A DNA stretch of 64,000 nucleotides, taken from contig CAWHAP010000004.1 in assembly GCA_963827335.1 (NCBI GenBank), positions 134,800-198,799 of the forward strand, in the 5' to 3' direction. Each line of letters opens with the position of its first letter. Positions within the stretch are counted from its first letter, which is position 1. This document shows positions 42,039-51,082 of this stretch, piece by piece. Source of the DNA: DASQMT01 sp963827335 (GTDB taxonomy: Bacteria; Actinomycetota; Thermoleophilia; Solirubrobacterales; Solirubrobacteraceae). The translations under genes were made by a program, and so were the position numbers. The notes under the pieces are model-generated. The model did no database searches and was not told where the DNA came from. It was given only the letters and a program-made list of their open reading frames with translations.

Positions 42039-43003
42039 TGCGTCCGCACCCGCGGGTCGAGCGCCACGTACAGGAAGTCCGCCAGCAGGTTGAAGAGGAT
42101 CACCGACGCGGCGAACACGAGGAAGAGGCCCTGCAGCATCGGCAGGTCCGGACCCTGGATCGCCTCGTAGGTGGCCAGCCCGAGCCCGGGCCAGGAGAAG
42201 ATCGTCTCGACGGTGATGGCGCCGGACAGGACGAAGCCGACGTTGATGGCCAGCAGCGTGGCCACCGGCAGGAGCGCGTTGGGCACCGCGTGGCGGTTGC
42301 GCACGGCGATGTCGCGCAGCCCCTTCGCGCGTGCGAGCACGAGGTAGTCCTCGCGCATCGTGTCGAGCAGCGACGACCGCATCACGACGGCGTACTCGCC
42401 GAGGTAGGCGAGCGTCAGCGTCACCGCGGGGAGGAACATGTGCTGCGCCTGGTCGGACAGCTTGGCCAGCCCGGTCGCGTCCGACGTCGGGTCCTCCAGC
42501 CCCCCGATCGGGAACCAGCCCAGCATCACGCCGAACAGGGTGAGCAGCAGCATGCCGAGCCAGAACTCGGGCATCGAGTACAGCGTCATCGTGCTCGTCG
42601 TCGCCGCGTAGTCCGTGAACGTCCCCCGGCGCCACGCGGCGGCGATGCCGATCAGGATGCCGAAGACCGCCGAGAGCACCGCCGCGATGCCGACGAGCGT
42701 GATCGTCGGCAGCGCCTTGGAGGCGATCTCGGACATCACGGGCTCGTTCGTGACGTAGGAGCGGCCGAAGTTCAGGCTCGCCGTCTGCTTGAGGTAGCTC
42801 CAGAACTGCTCGAGCTGGGAGCCGTCGAGCCCGAACTCCTTGATCAGCGAGTCGCGCTGCGCCTGCGTCAGGTTGCGGCCGCGGAACAGGTTGGCGACCG
42901 GGTCGGTGGCGACGATGCGGAAGAGGAAGAAGTTGAACACCACCACGAAGGCCAGGGTCGCGAGCGACCCCAGCAGCTTCGCGATGATGAACCGCCCTCT
43001 CAC
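42035..43003 (-). CDS. Oligopeptide ABC transporter permease (OppB/DppB type)
   Basis: The 322-residue protein starts at GTG 43003, overlapping the binding-protein stop (GTGA). It has an N-terminal membrane helix, five further helices and the EAA loop LVLARAKGLRDIAVRNRHAV, with FRGRNLTQAQRDSLIKEFGL typical of DppB/OppB N-terminal loops. It is the second channel subunit of the peptide transporter. Confidence 0.93.
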   Translation of the reverse strand: MRGRFIIAKLLGSLATLAFVVVFNFFLFRIVATDPVANLFRGRNLTQAQRDSLIKEFGLDGSQLEQFWSYLKQTASLNFGRSYVTNEPVMSEIASKALPTITLVGIAAVLSAVFGILIGIAAAWRRGTFTDYAATTSTMTLYSMPEFWLGMLLLTLFGVMLGWFPIGGLEDPTSDATGLAKLSDQAQHMFLPAVTLTLAYLGEYAVVMRSSLLDTMREDYLVLARAKGLRDIAVRNRHAVPNALLPVATLLAINVGFVLSGAITVETIFSWPGLGLATYEAIQGPDLPMLQGLFLVFAASVILFNLLADFLYVALDPRVRTQ

Positions 43004-44802
43004 TCCCGTTCGTCGGCGCTGCCGCGACGGCGCATGGCGACCACGAGGCCGACCGCGCCGAGCAGCACGACCGCGCCGATGCCGATGATCAGCCCGGCCC
43101 CGCCGCCGCCGTCATCGCCCCCGCCGCCGCCGCCGGCCGCCGCGGTCGCCGCCGCCGGCTCCAGCCGGACGTAGCTCGGCGAGCTGTTCGAGAACAGCAC
43201 GGGACCGGTCTCCGCGGGCTGCCGGACCCAGCCCTGGAACTTGCTCTTCTTGTAGGCCTGCAGGTCCGCCGAGTAGTACAGCGGGAAGTAGACCGCCTGC
43301 GAGTAGAAGCGCGTCAGCATCCGGTGGACGATGTCCACGCGCTTGTCGTGGTCGAGCTCGACCTTCTGCTCCTTGTAGAGCTTGTCGTACTCCGGGTCGC
43401 AGAGGCTCGCGTCGTTGTAGTAGTTCGTCGGGTCGTCCGGGTCCTGGCTGACGAGGTCGCACGTGAAGTACGACAGCATCGGGTCGGGGTCGACGAACGG
43501 GGTCCAGCCCCAGACGAACATGTCGTAGTCGCCCCTGCCGATGACCTCCGTCAGCTGGCCGTCGTCGTACGTCTTCTGCGTCGTGGCGATCCCGATCTCC
43601 TTGAGCCAGCCCGTGATGAACTCCGCCGTCGGCGCCGAGCGCGGGCTCTCCGAGCGGACCGCGTAGCGCATCTTCAGCGGCTGCCCGCCGTTCGGCATCT
43701 CGCGCACGCCGTCGCCGTCGGTGTCCTTGTAGCCCGCGTCCTCGAGCATCTGCTTCGCCTTGTCGAGGTCGAAGTCGAAGCGCTGGTCCTCGGGGATCTC
43801 CGGGATCCACTCGGGGCTCGCCGACGGGCTGATCGCGTAGGCGGGCGTGCCGAGGCCGCGGATCACTCGGTCGATGATCGTCTGCTTGTCGATCGCGTGG
43901 CCGATGGCCTGGCGCACGACCGGGTCGTCGAGCGCGGGATGGCCCTTCTTGAGCCCGTCGCCGCCGTTGAGCGCGAACTCGTCGAAGCCGCCCTGCGCGC
44001 CCTCGATCGTCACGAAGTCCGGATCCTCGCGCAGGCTCAGGAACCCGGCCTCGGGCGGATCGTGGACGAAGTCGACCTCGCCGCTCTTGAGCGCCGCGAC
44101 CATGGCGTCGGCGTTGTTGAACACGCGGAAGACGACCTCGTCGACCGCGGGCTCGCCGCCGTAGAACTCGGGATTGGCCTCGAAGCGCGCGAACTGGCCC
44201 TTCTTGAACTCCGAGAGGGTGAACGGGCCGGAGCCGACGTCGGTCTGCCCGTTGAACTTCGTGATCGCCTTGGCGTCGTACTTCTCCCAGACGTGCTTCG
44301 GGAGGATGTAGACGTCGAGCGTCGGCAGCTTCGGGTCGCGCACCGACGAGGTGACCTCGAGCGTGTCCGGCGCGGTCGCCTCCGCCGTGAGGTTCGCGGT
44401 GACGGAGGAGTGGTTGAGCCATTCCTCCTCGCGCGAGCGGTTGATCGTGTAGGCGACGTCCTCCGCCGTGAGCGGCTGGCCGTCGGACCACTTCAGGTCG
44501 GGCCGCAGCTTGTAGGTCCACTGCTTGCCGTCCTCCGAGCCCTCCCACGACTCGGCCAGGCCCGGCGCGACCGAGAAGTCCTCGGCCTTCTTGTCGGTGA
44601 GCGTCGCGTACTGGATGTTCCACGCCTCGTACGCGGCCACGGTGACGCCGCGCAGGGGGTTCATGCTGTCGATGCCCTGGGAGATCCCGATCGTCAGCGT
44701 CACCTTCTTGCCGTCCTGGCCGGACGCCGGCTGCCCTCCCTGGGCGACCACGATCCCCACCGCCGCCAGCAACGCGACGACGAGCCCTCCTATGACTTTC
44801 AC
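43000..44802 (-). CDS. Oligopeptide-binding protein with C-terminal membrane anchor
   Basis: The 600-residue SBP_bac_5 protein starts at GTG 44802 with a signal helix (VIGGLVVALLAAVGIVVAQ) that has no lipobox Cys. The OppA/DppA fold follows (GLAESWEGSEDGKQWTYKLR, LTAEDVAYTINRSRE). After the domain come a Gly/Asp-rich linker (about residues 555-570), a second membrane helix (GLIIGIGAVVLLGAVGLVVA) and a basic tail MRRRGSADERE. So it is tethered by its C-terminus instead of a lipid. That layout is common in archaea and less so in bacteria. Confidence 0.9.
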   Translation of the reverse strand: MKVIGGLVVALLAAVGIVVAQGGQPASGQDGKKVTLTIGISQGIDSMNPLRGVTVAAYEAWNIQYATLTDKKAEDFSVAPGLAESWEGSEDGKQWTYKLRPDLKWSDGQPLTAEDVAYTINRSREEEWLNHSSVTANLTAEATAPDTLEVTSSVRDPKLPTLDVYILPKHVWEKYDAKAITKFNGQTDVGSGPFTLSEFKKGQFARFEANPEFYGGEPAVDEVVFRVFNNADAMVAALKSGEVDFVHDPPEAGFLSLREDPDFVTIEGAQGGFDEFALNGGDGLKKGHPALDDPVVRQAIGHAIDKQTIIDRVIRGLGTPAYAISPSASPEWIPEIPEDQRFDFDLDKAKQMLEDAGYKDTDGDGVREMPNGGQPLKMRYAVRSESPRSAPTAEFITGWLKEIGIATTQKTYDDGQLTEVIGRGDYDMFVWGWTPFVDPDPMLSYFTCDLVSQDPDDPTNYYNDASLCDPEYDKLYKEQKVELDHDKRVDIVHRMLTRFYSQAVYFPLYYSADLQAYKKSKFQGWVRQPAETGPVLFSNSSPSYVRLEPAAATAAAGGGGGGDDGGGGAGLIIGIGAVVLLGAVGLVVAMRRRGSADERE

Positions 44803-44869
44803 GCGACCCTCCTCAAGGTGTGCGGATGCCGATCATTCACGATCGGACCGCTCGCGCCAAGTAGACGTT

Positions 44870-44885
44870 TGGACAATTTCGTCCA
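44870..44885. promoter_or_regulatory. Candidate operator upstream of the opp operon
   Basis: TGGACAATTTCGTCCA is a perfect 5-bp inverted repeat (TGGAC/GTCCA) with a 6-base spacer, in the 98-base gap between the S9 peptidase stop and the OppA start, all on the leftward strand. The surroundings are AT-richer than the genes. A regulator is not identifiable; alternatively it is part of a weak terminator for the S9 gene. Confidence 0.35.
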
Positions 44886-44900
44886 CCGAAATCCGGCGGG

Positions 44901-46802
44901 TCACATGAGGTGCCAATCCAGGAAGCGCTCCATCCGGCGGTAGAAGTGCAGTTGCGGCCCGGCGCGGAGGAAGCCGTGCGCCTCGGTCGGGTAGGTCACG
45001 TACTCGAACGTCTTCCCGAGCCGCCGGAGCGCCGCGACGAGCTCCTCGGACTGGCGCGGGCTGACCCGCGCGTCGCGCTCGCCGTGGGCGATCAGGAGCG
45101 GCGCCTCGAGCTGCTCGAGGCGGTGCACGGGCGAGCCGGCGCGGTAGGCCGCGCGGTTGGCGGACGGCGGGCCCATCATGCGCTCGAGGTCCTGCACGCC
45201 CTCGCGGTCGCCCTGCGCCCACGAGGTGGCGATGTCGCAGTCGCCGTACTTGGCGACGGCGCAGCGGTAGCGCCGCTCGGGGTCGTCGGTGACCGAGAGG
45301 AGCGCCATGTAGGAGCCGTAGCTGCCGCCGAAGATGCCGAGCCGGTCGCCGTCGACCCAGTCGAGCGAGCGGAGGTGGTCGGCGGCGGCGAGGCAGTCCC
45401 ACGTGTCCTGCACGCCCCAGACGTCGTGGTTGCGGCGCTCGTACTCGCGCCCGTAGCCCGTCGAGCCGCGGAAGTTGATCGCCAGCCACGCGTAGCCCTT
45501 GTCGACGAAGTACTGGGCGTGGCCGTCCCATTCGTCGCCGTAGGCCGCGGTCGGCCCGCCGTGGGGGTAGACGATCGCGGGCACCGGGGCGCCGGCCGAC
45601 GCCGCGCGCGGACGGAACAGGAAGCCGGGGACGACGAGCCCGTCGCGCGAGCGGTACGTGATCTCCTCCGGGCGCACGTGCGGCGCGCGCCGCAGCGCGA
45701 GCGGGGAGGGGGCGAGCACCGTCTCGACCGCGCCGCCCGGCGAGCCCGGCGCCCGCGGCACGACGAGGCGCAGCTCCGGCGGCGTCGCGCAGTCCTCGTA
45801 GGTGGCGGCGACGGCGCCGTCGGCGGTCCACTGCGGGGCGCCGTACAAGCCGCCGGGAGCGAGCTCCTCGACGGCGCCGGACGCCGCGTCGACCAGCGCC
45901 AGCCCGACGTGGTTGCGCACCCCGCGCGTCGCCACGATGCGGCCGCCGGCCGGATCCCAGGCCGGCTCGCCGTAGTCCGCCTCGTCGGCGGTCAGCTGCC
46001 GCTCGCCCGTGCCGTCCGCGGCGACCGTGTGCAGCGCCCACCGGCCCGAGCGCTCCGACACGTACGCGAGCGCCGTGCCGTCGGGCGACCACGCGGGCGC
46101 GCGGTCCTGCATGCCCGGCGTCCCGGTGAGGGCGCGCACCGCGCCCGTGGCCAGGTCGGCGACGCGGATCTCGGAGCGGCTCAGGTCGGCGCGGTGGGTG
46201 AAGACGTAGGCGACCTCGGCGCCGTCCGGGGAGACGGCGGCGCCCCACTCGTCGCCGTGGGCCTCCAGGTCGCCGTGGCCCGTGGCCAGCCGGCGCGGCC
46301 ACGGATCGTCGACGGCCGTGACCGCCAGCCTCGCGCACCGGTCCCGCGCCGAGCGCGTGTCGTCGCCCCGCTCGATCGAGACGACCAGCGCGCGGTCGCC
46401 CGCCCACACCGGGCTGCCCGCCTCGAGCAGCCTGCGCGGCGGCCCGCCGGCGACGGGGACGAGGTGGACGTCGCCGTCCTGCGCGTAGGCGACCTGCGTG
46501 CCCGCCGGCGAGAGCCGCGGCTCGGTGTCCTCCCAGAAGGGCGCCGGCTCGCGGTTCGTCGTCAGCCGGTCCGGCGCGGCTGCGCGGTCCTCGAGGTCGA
46601 GCAGCCACACGTCGGAGGTGTCGCGGTCGCAGATGTAGACGGCGTGGCGGCGGTCGGCGCCCAGCGCGAGCGACCGCGGCCGCTCGGCGTGGGCGACGGC
46701 CTCGAGCCGCCAGTGCGGCGGCGGCGGCACGTCGCCGCGCGCCGGCACCGGGATGCCCGCCACCTCGTCCTTGCCGATCCAGTGCTCCAGCGGCTCAGCC
46801 AC
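44901..46802 (-). CDS. S9-family (prolyl oligopeptidase-like) serine peptidase
   Basis: The 633-residue protein has an N-terminal beta-propeller with WD40-like PD40 repeats (AVSPDGAEVAYVFTHRADLS, PAWSPDGTALAYVSERSGRW) and a C-terminal alpha/beta-hydrolase. The triad is Ser in GIFGGSYGSYM (about residue 495), Asp in HGERDARVSP and His in PTEAHGFL. S9 peptidases cleave short peptides. No signal peptide is seen, so it is cytoplasmic. Sitting upstream of the opp operon on the same strand, it probably processes imported peptides. Confidence 0.93.
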   Translation of the reverse strand: MAEPLEHWIGKDEVAGIPVPARGDVPPPPHWRLEAVAHAERPRSLALGADRRHAVYICDRDTSDVWLLDLEDRAAAPDRLTTNREPAPFWEDTEPRLSPAGTQVAYAQDGDVHLVPVAGGPPRRLLEAGSPVWAGDRALVVSIERGDDTRSARDRCARLAVTAVDDPWPRRLATGHGDLEAHGDEWGAAVSPDGAEVAYVFTHRADLSRSEIRVADLATGAVRALTGTPGMQDRAPAWSPDGTALAYVSERSGRWALHTVAADGTGERQLTADEADYGEPAWDPAGGRIVATRGVRNHVGLALVDAASGAVEELAPGGLYGAPQWTADGAVAATYEDCATPPELRLVVPRAPGSPGGAVETVLAPSPLALRRAPHVRPEEITYRSRDGLVVPGFLFRPRAASAGAPVPAIVYPHGGPTAAYGDEWDGHAQYFVDKGYAWLAINFRGSTGYGREYERRNHDVWGVQDTWDCLAAADHLRSLDWVDGDRLGIFGGSYGSYMALLSVTDDPERRYRCAVAKYGDCDIATSWAQGDREGVQDLERMMGPPSANRAAYRAGSPVHRLEQLEAPLLIAHGERDARVSPRQSEELVAALRRLGKTFEYVTYPTEAHGFLRAGPQLHFYRRMERFLDWHLM

Positions 46803-46816
46803 CCTCGACCTCCTTT

Positions 46817-46985
46817 CGATGGTTGATCACACGACTCGCACCTGCGGCGACGCACCCGGCCGGCGCTGGATCGCCACCCGAACCCTCGGAAATCCAACCA
46901 GGATTCCCTTCGGATTCGTGCGTCGCCCAGCATCCGCCCGGGCACGCCGCCACAGGCGCGCCCTCGTGCGATCAACCATCTTCGA
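46817..46985. repeat. Family G palindromic element, copy 2 (long form)
   Basis: Outer arms GATGGTTGATCACACGA (46818) and TCGTGCGATCAACCATC (46964-46980) match copy 1 at 33059. Inside lie further paired segments: GCGACGCAC (46847) with GTGCGTCGC (near 46918), and GGAAATCC with GGATTCC around a central AACCA. So about 165 bases form one long imperfect palindrome between the HDAC-family gene stop and the S9 start. The HDAC stop codon lies in the right arm. A structured leader or terminator for the S9 gene is possible. Confidence 0.62.
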
Positions 46986-48030
46986 TCCCTTGCAGCGCGG
47001 CGCGCACGAGGCCGCCGATCGCGTCCACGTCGTAGCCGCCCTCCTGCACCACCACGGTCGGCACGCCGAGCGCGCCGAGCGCGCGGCCCGCCGCGCGGAA
47101 CCCGTCCGCGGTGACCGCGAGCGGCGCCTCGGCGTCGCCGGCCGCGGCATCCACGCCGAGCGCCACCACGAGCGCACGGGCGCCGGCCGCCCACGCGGCC
47201 AGGTCCTCAACGGCGGCGACCCAGCCCGCGTCGCCCGTCCCGGGCGCCAGCGGGAGGTTGCGGTTCGCGCCCAGGCCCGCGGCGGCGCCGTCCTCGCCGG
47301 CGAAGCCGAGGAAGTGCGGGAACCATCCGTGCCCGGGGTCGACGTGGACGGAGCCCGTGCGCACGCCCGCGTCCGCGTAGAAGATCGCCTGCGCCCCGTT
47401 GCCGTGGTGGGCGTCGAGGTCCAGCAGCGCGACCGGCCCGCCGAGCGCCGCGTGCAGCGCCGCAGCGGCGATCGCGGCGTTGTTGAGGTAGCAGCAGCCG
47501 CCGTAGGCGCTGCGCGTGACGTGGTGGCCCGGGGGGCGGGTGCACGCGTAGGCCGCGGGCGCACCGGCCAGCACGAGCCCGGCGGCGGTGAGCGCGGCGT
47601 CGGCGCCCGCGCGCGCGGCCCGCCACGTGCCGGGGCCGATCGGCGTCATGGTGTCGAAGGCGAACGCGCCGGCGCGGGCCCAGGTGGCCACCGGGAGCGC
47701 CGGGGCGTGCGGGCCGAGCAGGCCGGGATGGGCGAAGAAGTACGGGATCACCTCGGGCTGGCCCGGGTCCTCGTGCAGCCCAGCCGCCGTCCAGTCCGCG
47801 TACGCGCCGGCGAGGAAGGCGAGCAGGGCGGGGTCGTGCACGGCCTCGAGCGCCGCGTCCGGCGCCGGGCGCGCCGCGACCACCGGATGGCCGGCGGCCT
47901 CGAGCTCGGCGCGGATCGCCTCCGCGCGGACGGGCAGCTCGACGGCCGGCGTGCGGACCCCGAGCCACAGCTCGGCGGTCGGCTCGTGCAGGCGGTGGTC
48001 GTCGCTCCACACGAGGGGCATCGCGGCCAT
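46972..48030 (-). CDS. Histone deacetylase-family amidohydrolase (acetylpolyamine type)
   Basis: The 352-residue protein is a zinc hydrolase of the arginase/deacetylase fold: active-site residues in RPPGHHVTRSAYGGCCYLNN, zinc ligands in LLDLDAHHGNGAQ and ALGVDAAAGD, and a catalytic Tyr loop in VVQEGGYDVDAIG. Bacterial relatives deacetylate acetylpolyamines or acetoin-pathway proteins. It lies upstream of the S9 and opp genes on the same strand and diverges from the P1 peptidase gene by 27 bases. Confidence 0.9.
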   Translation of the reverse strand: MAAMPLVWSDDHRLHEPTAELWLGVRTPAVELPVRAEAIRAELEAAGHPVVAARPAPDAALEAVHDPALLAFLAGAYADWTAAGLHEDPGQPEVIPYFFAHPGLLGPHAPALPVATWARAGAFAFDTMTPIGPGTWRAARAGADAALTAAGLVLAGAPAAYACTRPPGHHVTRSAYGGCCYLNNAAIAAAALHAALGGPVALLDLDAHHGNGAQAIFYADAGVRTGSVHVDPGHGWFPHFLGFAGEDGAAAGLGANRNLPLAPGTGDAGWVAAVEDLAAWAAGARALVVALGVDAAAGDAEAPLAVTADGFRAAGRALGALGVPTVVVQEGGYDVDAIGGLVRAALQGIEDG

Positions 48031-48057
48031 CGGGCGGCGAGCCTATCGTTCGCGTCC

Positions 48058-49158
48058 GTGTCCGGACCGCCTGATCCACGCGGACCGCGCCTGCGCGAGC
48101 TGGGGCTGCGGATCGGCGCCCTCGAGGCCGGGCCGGCCAACGCCATCACCGACGTGGACGGGGTGACGGTCGGGCACGTCACCGTGTGGCGCGACGAGCC
48201 GGAGGGACGCGGCCTGGCGCGGACCGGCGTCACCGCGATCCTGCCCGGGCCGGCGGAGGGCCTGTTCGCCCGGCCGGTGCCCGCGGGCGCCGCCGTGCTC
48301 AACGGCGCGGGGGAGATGACCGGCTTCGTCGCCGCCTCCGAATGGGGGCTCGTCGAGACGCCGGTCTACCTGACGTCGACGATGGCGGTCGGGCGCATCT
48401 ACGACGGCGCGATCACGGCCGCCGTCGCCGCCGACCCCGCCGTGGGCACGACCGACGTGGTGATCCCGCTCGTCGCCGAGTGCGACGACAGCTGGCTCTC
48501 GGACAGCGCCGTCGTGCAGGTCGAGGCCGCCGATGCGGGCCGCGCGGTCGCCGCCGCGGCGGGCGGCACGCCGGCCGAGGGCGCCGTGGGCGCCGGCACC
48601 GGCATGGTCTGCTTCGACTGGAAGGGCGGGATCGGCACGTCGAGCCGCGTCGTGCCCGGGCTGGGCGCGACGGTCGGCGTGCTCGTGCTCGCCAACTTCG
48701 GCTCGGCGCCGGACCTGCGGGTCGACGGCGTGCCCGCCGGCCGGGCGCTGCCGCCGCCGGCCGAGCACCGGTCGCGCGAGGCGGGCAGCTGCATCGCCGT
48801 CGTGGCCACGGACGCGCCGCTCGCGCCGGGGCAGCTCACCCGGCTCGCGCGCCGCGCCGGTCTCGGCCTGGCGCGCGCCGGCTCGGTCGCGCACCACGGC
48901 AGCGGCGAGATCTTCCTGGCCTTCGCCACGGCGGGCCGGCGCACGCGAGCGGAGTCCGGCCGCCGTGCCGAGGAGGCATCGGTCGCCGACCAGGACCTCA
49001 ACGCCCTGTTCGCGGCGACGGTCGACGCCGCCGAGGAGTCGGTGCTGAACGCGCTGTGGGCGGCCGGCGACGTGGAGGGGCGCGACGGACGGCTGGCCCC
49101 CGGCCTGCCGCACGACGCCGTGCTCGCGCTGCTGCGCGCCCAGGGCCGGCTCGGTTAG
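48058..49158 (+). CDS. P1-family (DmpA/BapA) aminopeptidase
   Basis: The 366-residue protein starts at GTG 48058. It matches the self-cleaving DmpA family: N-terminal ITDVDGVTVGHVTVWRDE, internal GVVAASEWGLVETPVYLTST-like segment, and the cleavage and nucleophile site in EAGSCIAVVATDAPL (Ser about residue 243, after Gly). DmpA is an L-aminopeptidase/D-esterase and BapA cleaves beta-peptides. It fits with the surrounding peptide-use genes. It overlaps the convergent kinase gene by 4 bases. Confidence 0.9.
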   Translation: MSGPPDPRGPRLRELGLRIGALEAGPANAITDVDGVTVGHVTVWRDEPEGRGLARTGVTAILPGPAEGLFARPVPAGAAVLNGAGEMTGFVAASEWGLVETPVYLTSTMAVGRIYDGAITAAVAADPAVGTTDVVIPLVAECDDSWLSDSAVVQVEAADAGRAVAAAAGGTPAEGAVGAGTGMVCFDWKGGIGTSSRVVPGLGATVGVLVLANFGSAPDLRVDGVPAGRALPPPAEHRSREAGSCIAVVATDAPLAPGQLTRLARRAGLGLARAGSVAHHGSGEIFLAFATAGRRTRAESGRRAEEASVADQDLNALFAATVDAAEESVLNALWAAGDVEGRDGRLAPGLPHDAVLALLRAQGRLG

Positions 49159-50609
49159 CCCTGCGGGAGGGCGCCGGCCTCGCGGTCGGGCACGGTGAAC
49201 CAGAAGCGGCTGCCGCCGCCCGGGTTCGGATCGACGCCGATCTCGCCGCCGTGCTGCTCGACGACCTTGGCCGCGATCGAGAGCCCGATCCCGGTGCCGG
49301 CGTACTCGTCCGCGTTGTGGAGCCGGTGGAACATGCGGAAGACGCGCTTGGCGTGCTCGGGCTCGATCCCGATCCCGCGGTCGGCGACGACGATCCGCCA
49401 CGCGCCCGGCGCGCGCTCGGCGCTGATCGCGACGTCCGCCCGCGTGCCGGGCTCGACGTACTTGACCGCGTTGAGCAGCAGGTTGAACAGCAGCTGCTCG
49501 AGCGCCCGCGCGTCGCCGTGCACCTCGGGCAACTCGCCGATCGCGATCGACGGCGGGGGTTCGACCTCGCCCGCCGCCTGCGCCGCCGCCCGCTCCGCCA
49601 CCCGGGCGAGCGCGACCGGCTCGGGCGGGCGCGGCTCGCGGCCGAGGCGGGCGTAGGCGAGCAGGTCGTCGATCAGCGCGCGCATCCGCGCCGTGCCCTC
49701 GACGGCGTGCTCGATGATCTCGTCCGCCTCGTCGTCGAGCTGCCCGCCGTAGCGGCGCCGCAGGAGCTGCACGAACCCGGTGACGCTGCGCAGCGGCGTG
49801 AGCAGGTCGTGGGAGGCGGCGTAGGCGAACGCCTCCAGCTCCTCGTTGGAGCGCTCGAGCTCGCGCGTGCGCCGCTCGAGCGCGCGGGCCGTCGCGCGCT
49901 CCGCGGTGACGTCGATCATCAGCGCCATGCCGGCGACGTCGCTGTCGCCCGCGGCGATCGGCAGCAGGTGCACGCGGTACTCGACCCGGCCGTCGAGGGA
50001 GCGGTAGTCGAACGAGCGCCCCTCGCCCGCGAGCACCGCGTCGAGATGGACCTGCAGCTCGGGGACGCCGCCGGCCGCGAGCAGGCGCGGCAGCCGGCGG
50101 CCCGTGAACAGCTCCGGGCTGAGCCCGCGGCGCTCGAGCTGCTGGCCGTCGACGAGCTTCAGCCGCAGCTCCGCGTCGAACAGTGCGACGATCGCGCCGG
50201 GCAGGTTCGCCACGACCCCGCGGTAGCGCGCGTGCATGGTCGCCAGCTCGGCGACGGCCCGGCGCTCGTCGGAGACGTCGCGGCCGCACAGGTAGACGAT
50301 CGTCTCGTCGGGCGGGATCGAGATCGTGAAGCGCACGCGGCGGTGGTCGCCGTCGCGCGTGCGCAGGCGCGCCTCGATCTCCTCGGTCGTGCCGGGCGGC
50401 ATGCCGTGCAGGCGCTGCTCGAGGCGGGCGGCGTCGTCGCGGTCGTCCGGGTGCAGGAGCTCGGCGTAGCGCCGCCCCTCGAGCTCCTCCGCGGGCCAGC
50501 CGAGCGCCTTCGTCCAGGCCGGGTTCGTCCAGGTCAGGCGGCCGCGGGGGTCCGCGGCGCCGAGGAGGTCGCTCGAGAGCTCGGCGAAGCGGGCGGCACG
50601 GTCGGGCAC
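49155..50609 (-). CDS. PAS-domain sensor histidine kinase
   Basis: The 484-residue protein starts at GTG 50609 (a TTG at 50645 would add 12 residues). It has a PAS/PAC domain (SDLLGAADPRGRLTWTNPAW, then a PAC segment with GRDVSDERRA), a second PAS-like domain (residues about 130-250), the H-box FAYAASHDLLTPLRSV (His about 267) and HATPase motifs (LFNLLLNAVKYV, VADRGIGIEPEH, GTGIGLSI). No membrane segment is visible, so it senses a cytoplasmic cue. No response regulator is adjacent, so the partner is unknown. Confidence 0.88.
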   Translation of the reverse strand: MPDRAARFAELSSDLLGAADPRGRLTWTNPAWTKALGWPAEELEGRRYAELLHPDDRDDAARLEQRLHGMPPGTTEEIEARLRTRDGDHRRVRFTISIPPDETIVYLCGRDVSDERRAVAELATMHARYRGVVANLPGAIVALFDAELRLKLVDGQQLERRGLSPELFTGRRLPRLLAAGGVPELQVHLDAVLAGEGRSFDYRSLDGRVEYRVHLLPIAAGDSDVAGMALMIDVTAERATARALERRTRELERSNEELEAFAYAASHDLLTPLRSVTGFVQLLRRRYGGQLDDEADEIIEHAVEGTARMRALIDDLLAYARLGREPRPPEPVALARVAERAAAQAAGEVEPPPSIAIGELPEVHGDARALEQLLFNLLLNAVKYVEPGTRADVAISAERAPGAWRIVVADRGIGIEPEHAKRVFRMFHRLHNADEYAGTGIGLSIAAKVVEQHGGEIGVDPNPGGGSRFWFTVPDREAGALPQG

Positions 50610-50677
50610 CCACGGATCCTCGCCGCAATTCCGGGCGATTGCCAAACGGGCCGACGGATGACGTACCGTGCGGTCCC

Positions 50678-51082
50678 ATGCTGACCGGAGGGTGCGTGTG
50701 CGGGGCCGTCCGCTTCGAGGTCGACGCCCCCCTCGAGGACGCCGGCTGGTGCCACTGCACGCGCTGCCAGCGGCGCACCGGTACGCCCGCCTCGCCCGCG
50801 GGGACCGCGGCGCCGGGCAGCTTCCGCGTCGTGCGCGGCGCCGACCGGGTGACGGAGTACGTCCCGGACGGCGGGTTCGTCAAGGCGTTCTGCTCCGTCT
50901 GCGGCGGGCACCTCTACAGCCGGCCGCCGGACGGCTGGGACGGGGTCGGACTGCGGCTGGGGTCCGTCGACGGCGATCCCGGCGTCCGGCCGCGCTGGCA
51001 CCAGTTCACCGCGGACGCGAGCCCGTGGCACCCGATCCCCGACGACGGGCTGCCGCGCTACCAAGGTCGCCGTGGTGAGTAA
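50678..51082 (+). CDS. GFA-family (glutathione-dependent formaldehyde-activating enzyme-like) zinc protein
   Basis: The 134-residue protein has the GFA zinc pattern: GGCVCGAVRFEV and WCHCTRCQRRTG near the N-terminus, and CSVCGGHLYSRP near residue 70. Characterised members bind glutathione and help formaldehyde removal, but many are of unknown function. Its last bases run into the family R repeat at 51079. It diverges from the kinase gene by about 68 bases. Confidence 0.85.
   Translation: MLTGGCVCGAVRFEVDAPLEDAGWCHCTRCQRRTGTPASPAGTAAPGSFRVVRGADRVTEYVPDGGFVKAFCSVCGGHLYSRPPDGWDGVGLRLGSVDGDPGVRPRWHQFTADASPWHPIPDDGLPRYQGRRGE

Noticed and set aside
48043..50883. A leftward open frame of 946 codons over the P1 peptidase and kinase genes
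   Set aside because: No motifs; composition is that of a shadow frame, and both real genes are motif-complete.
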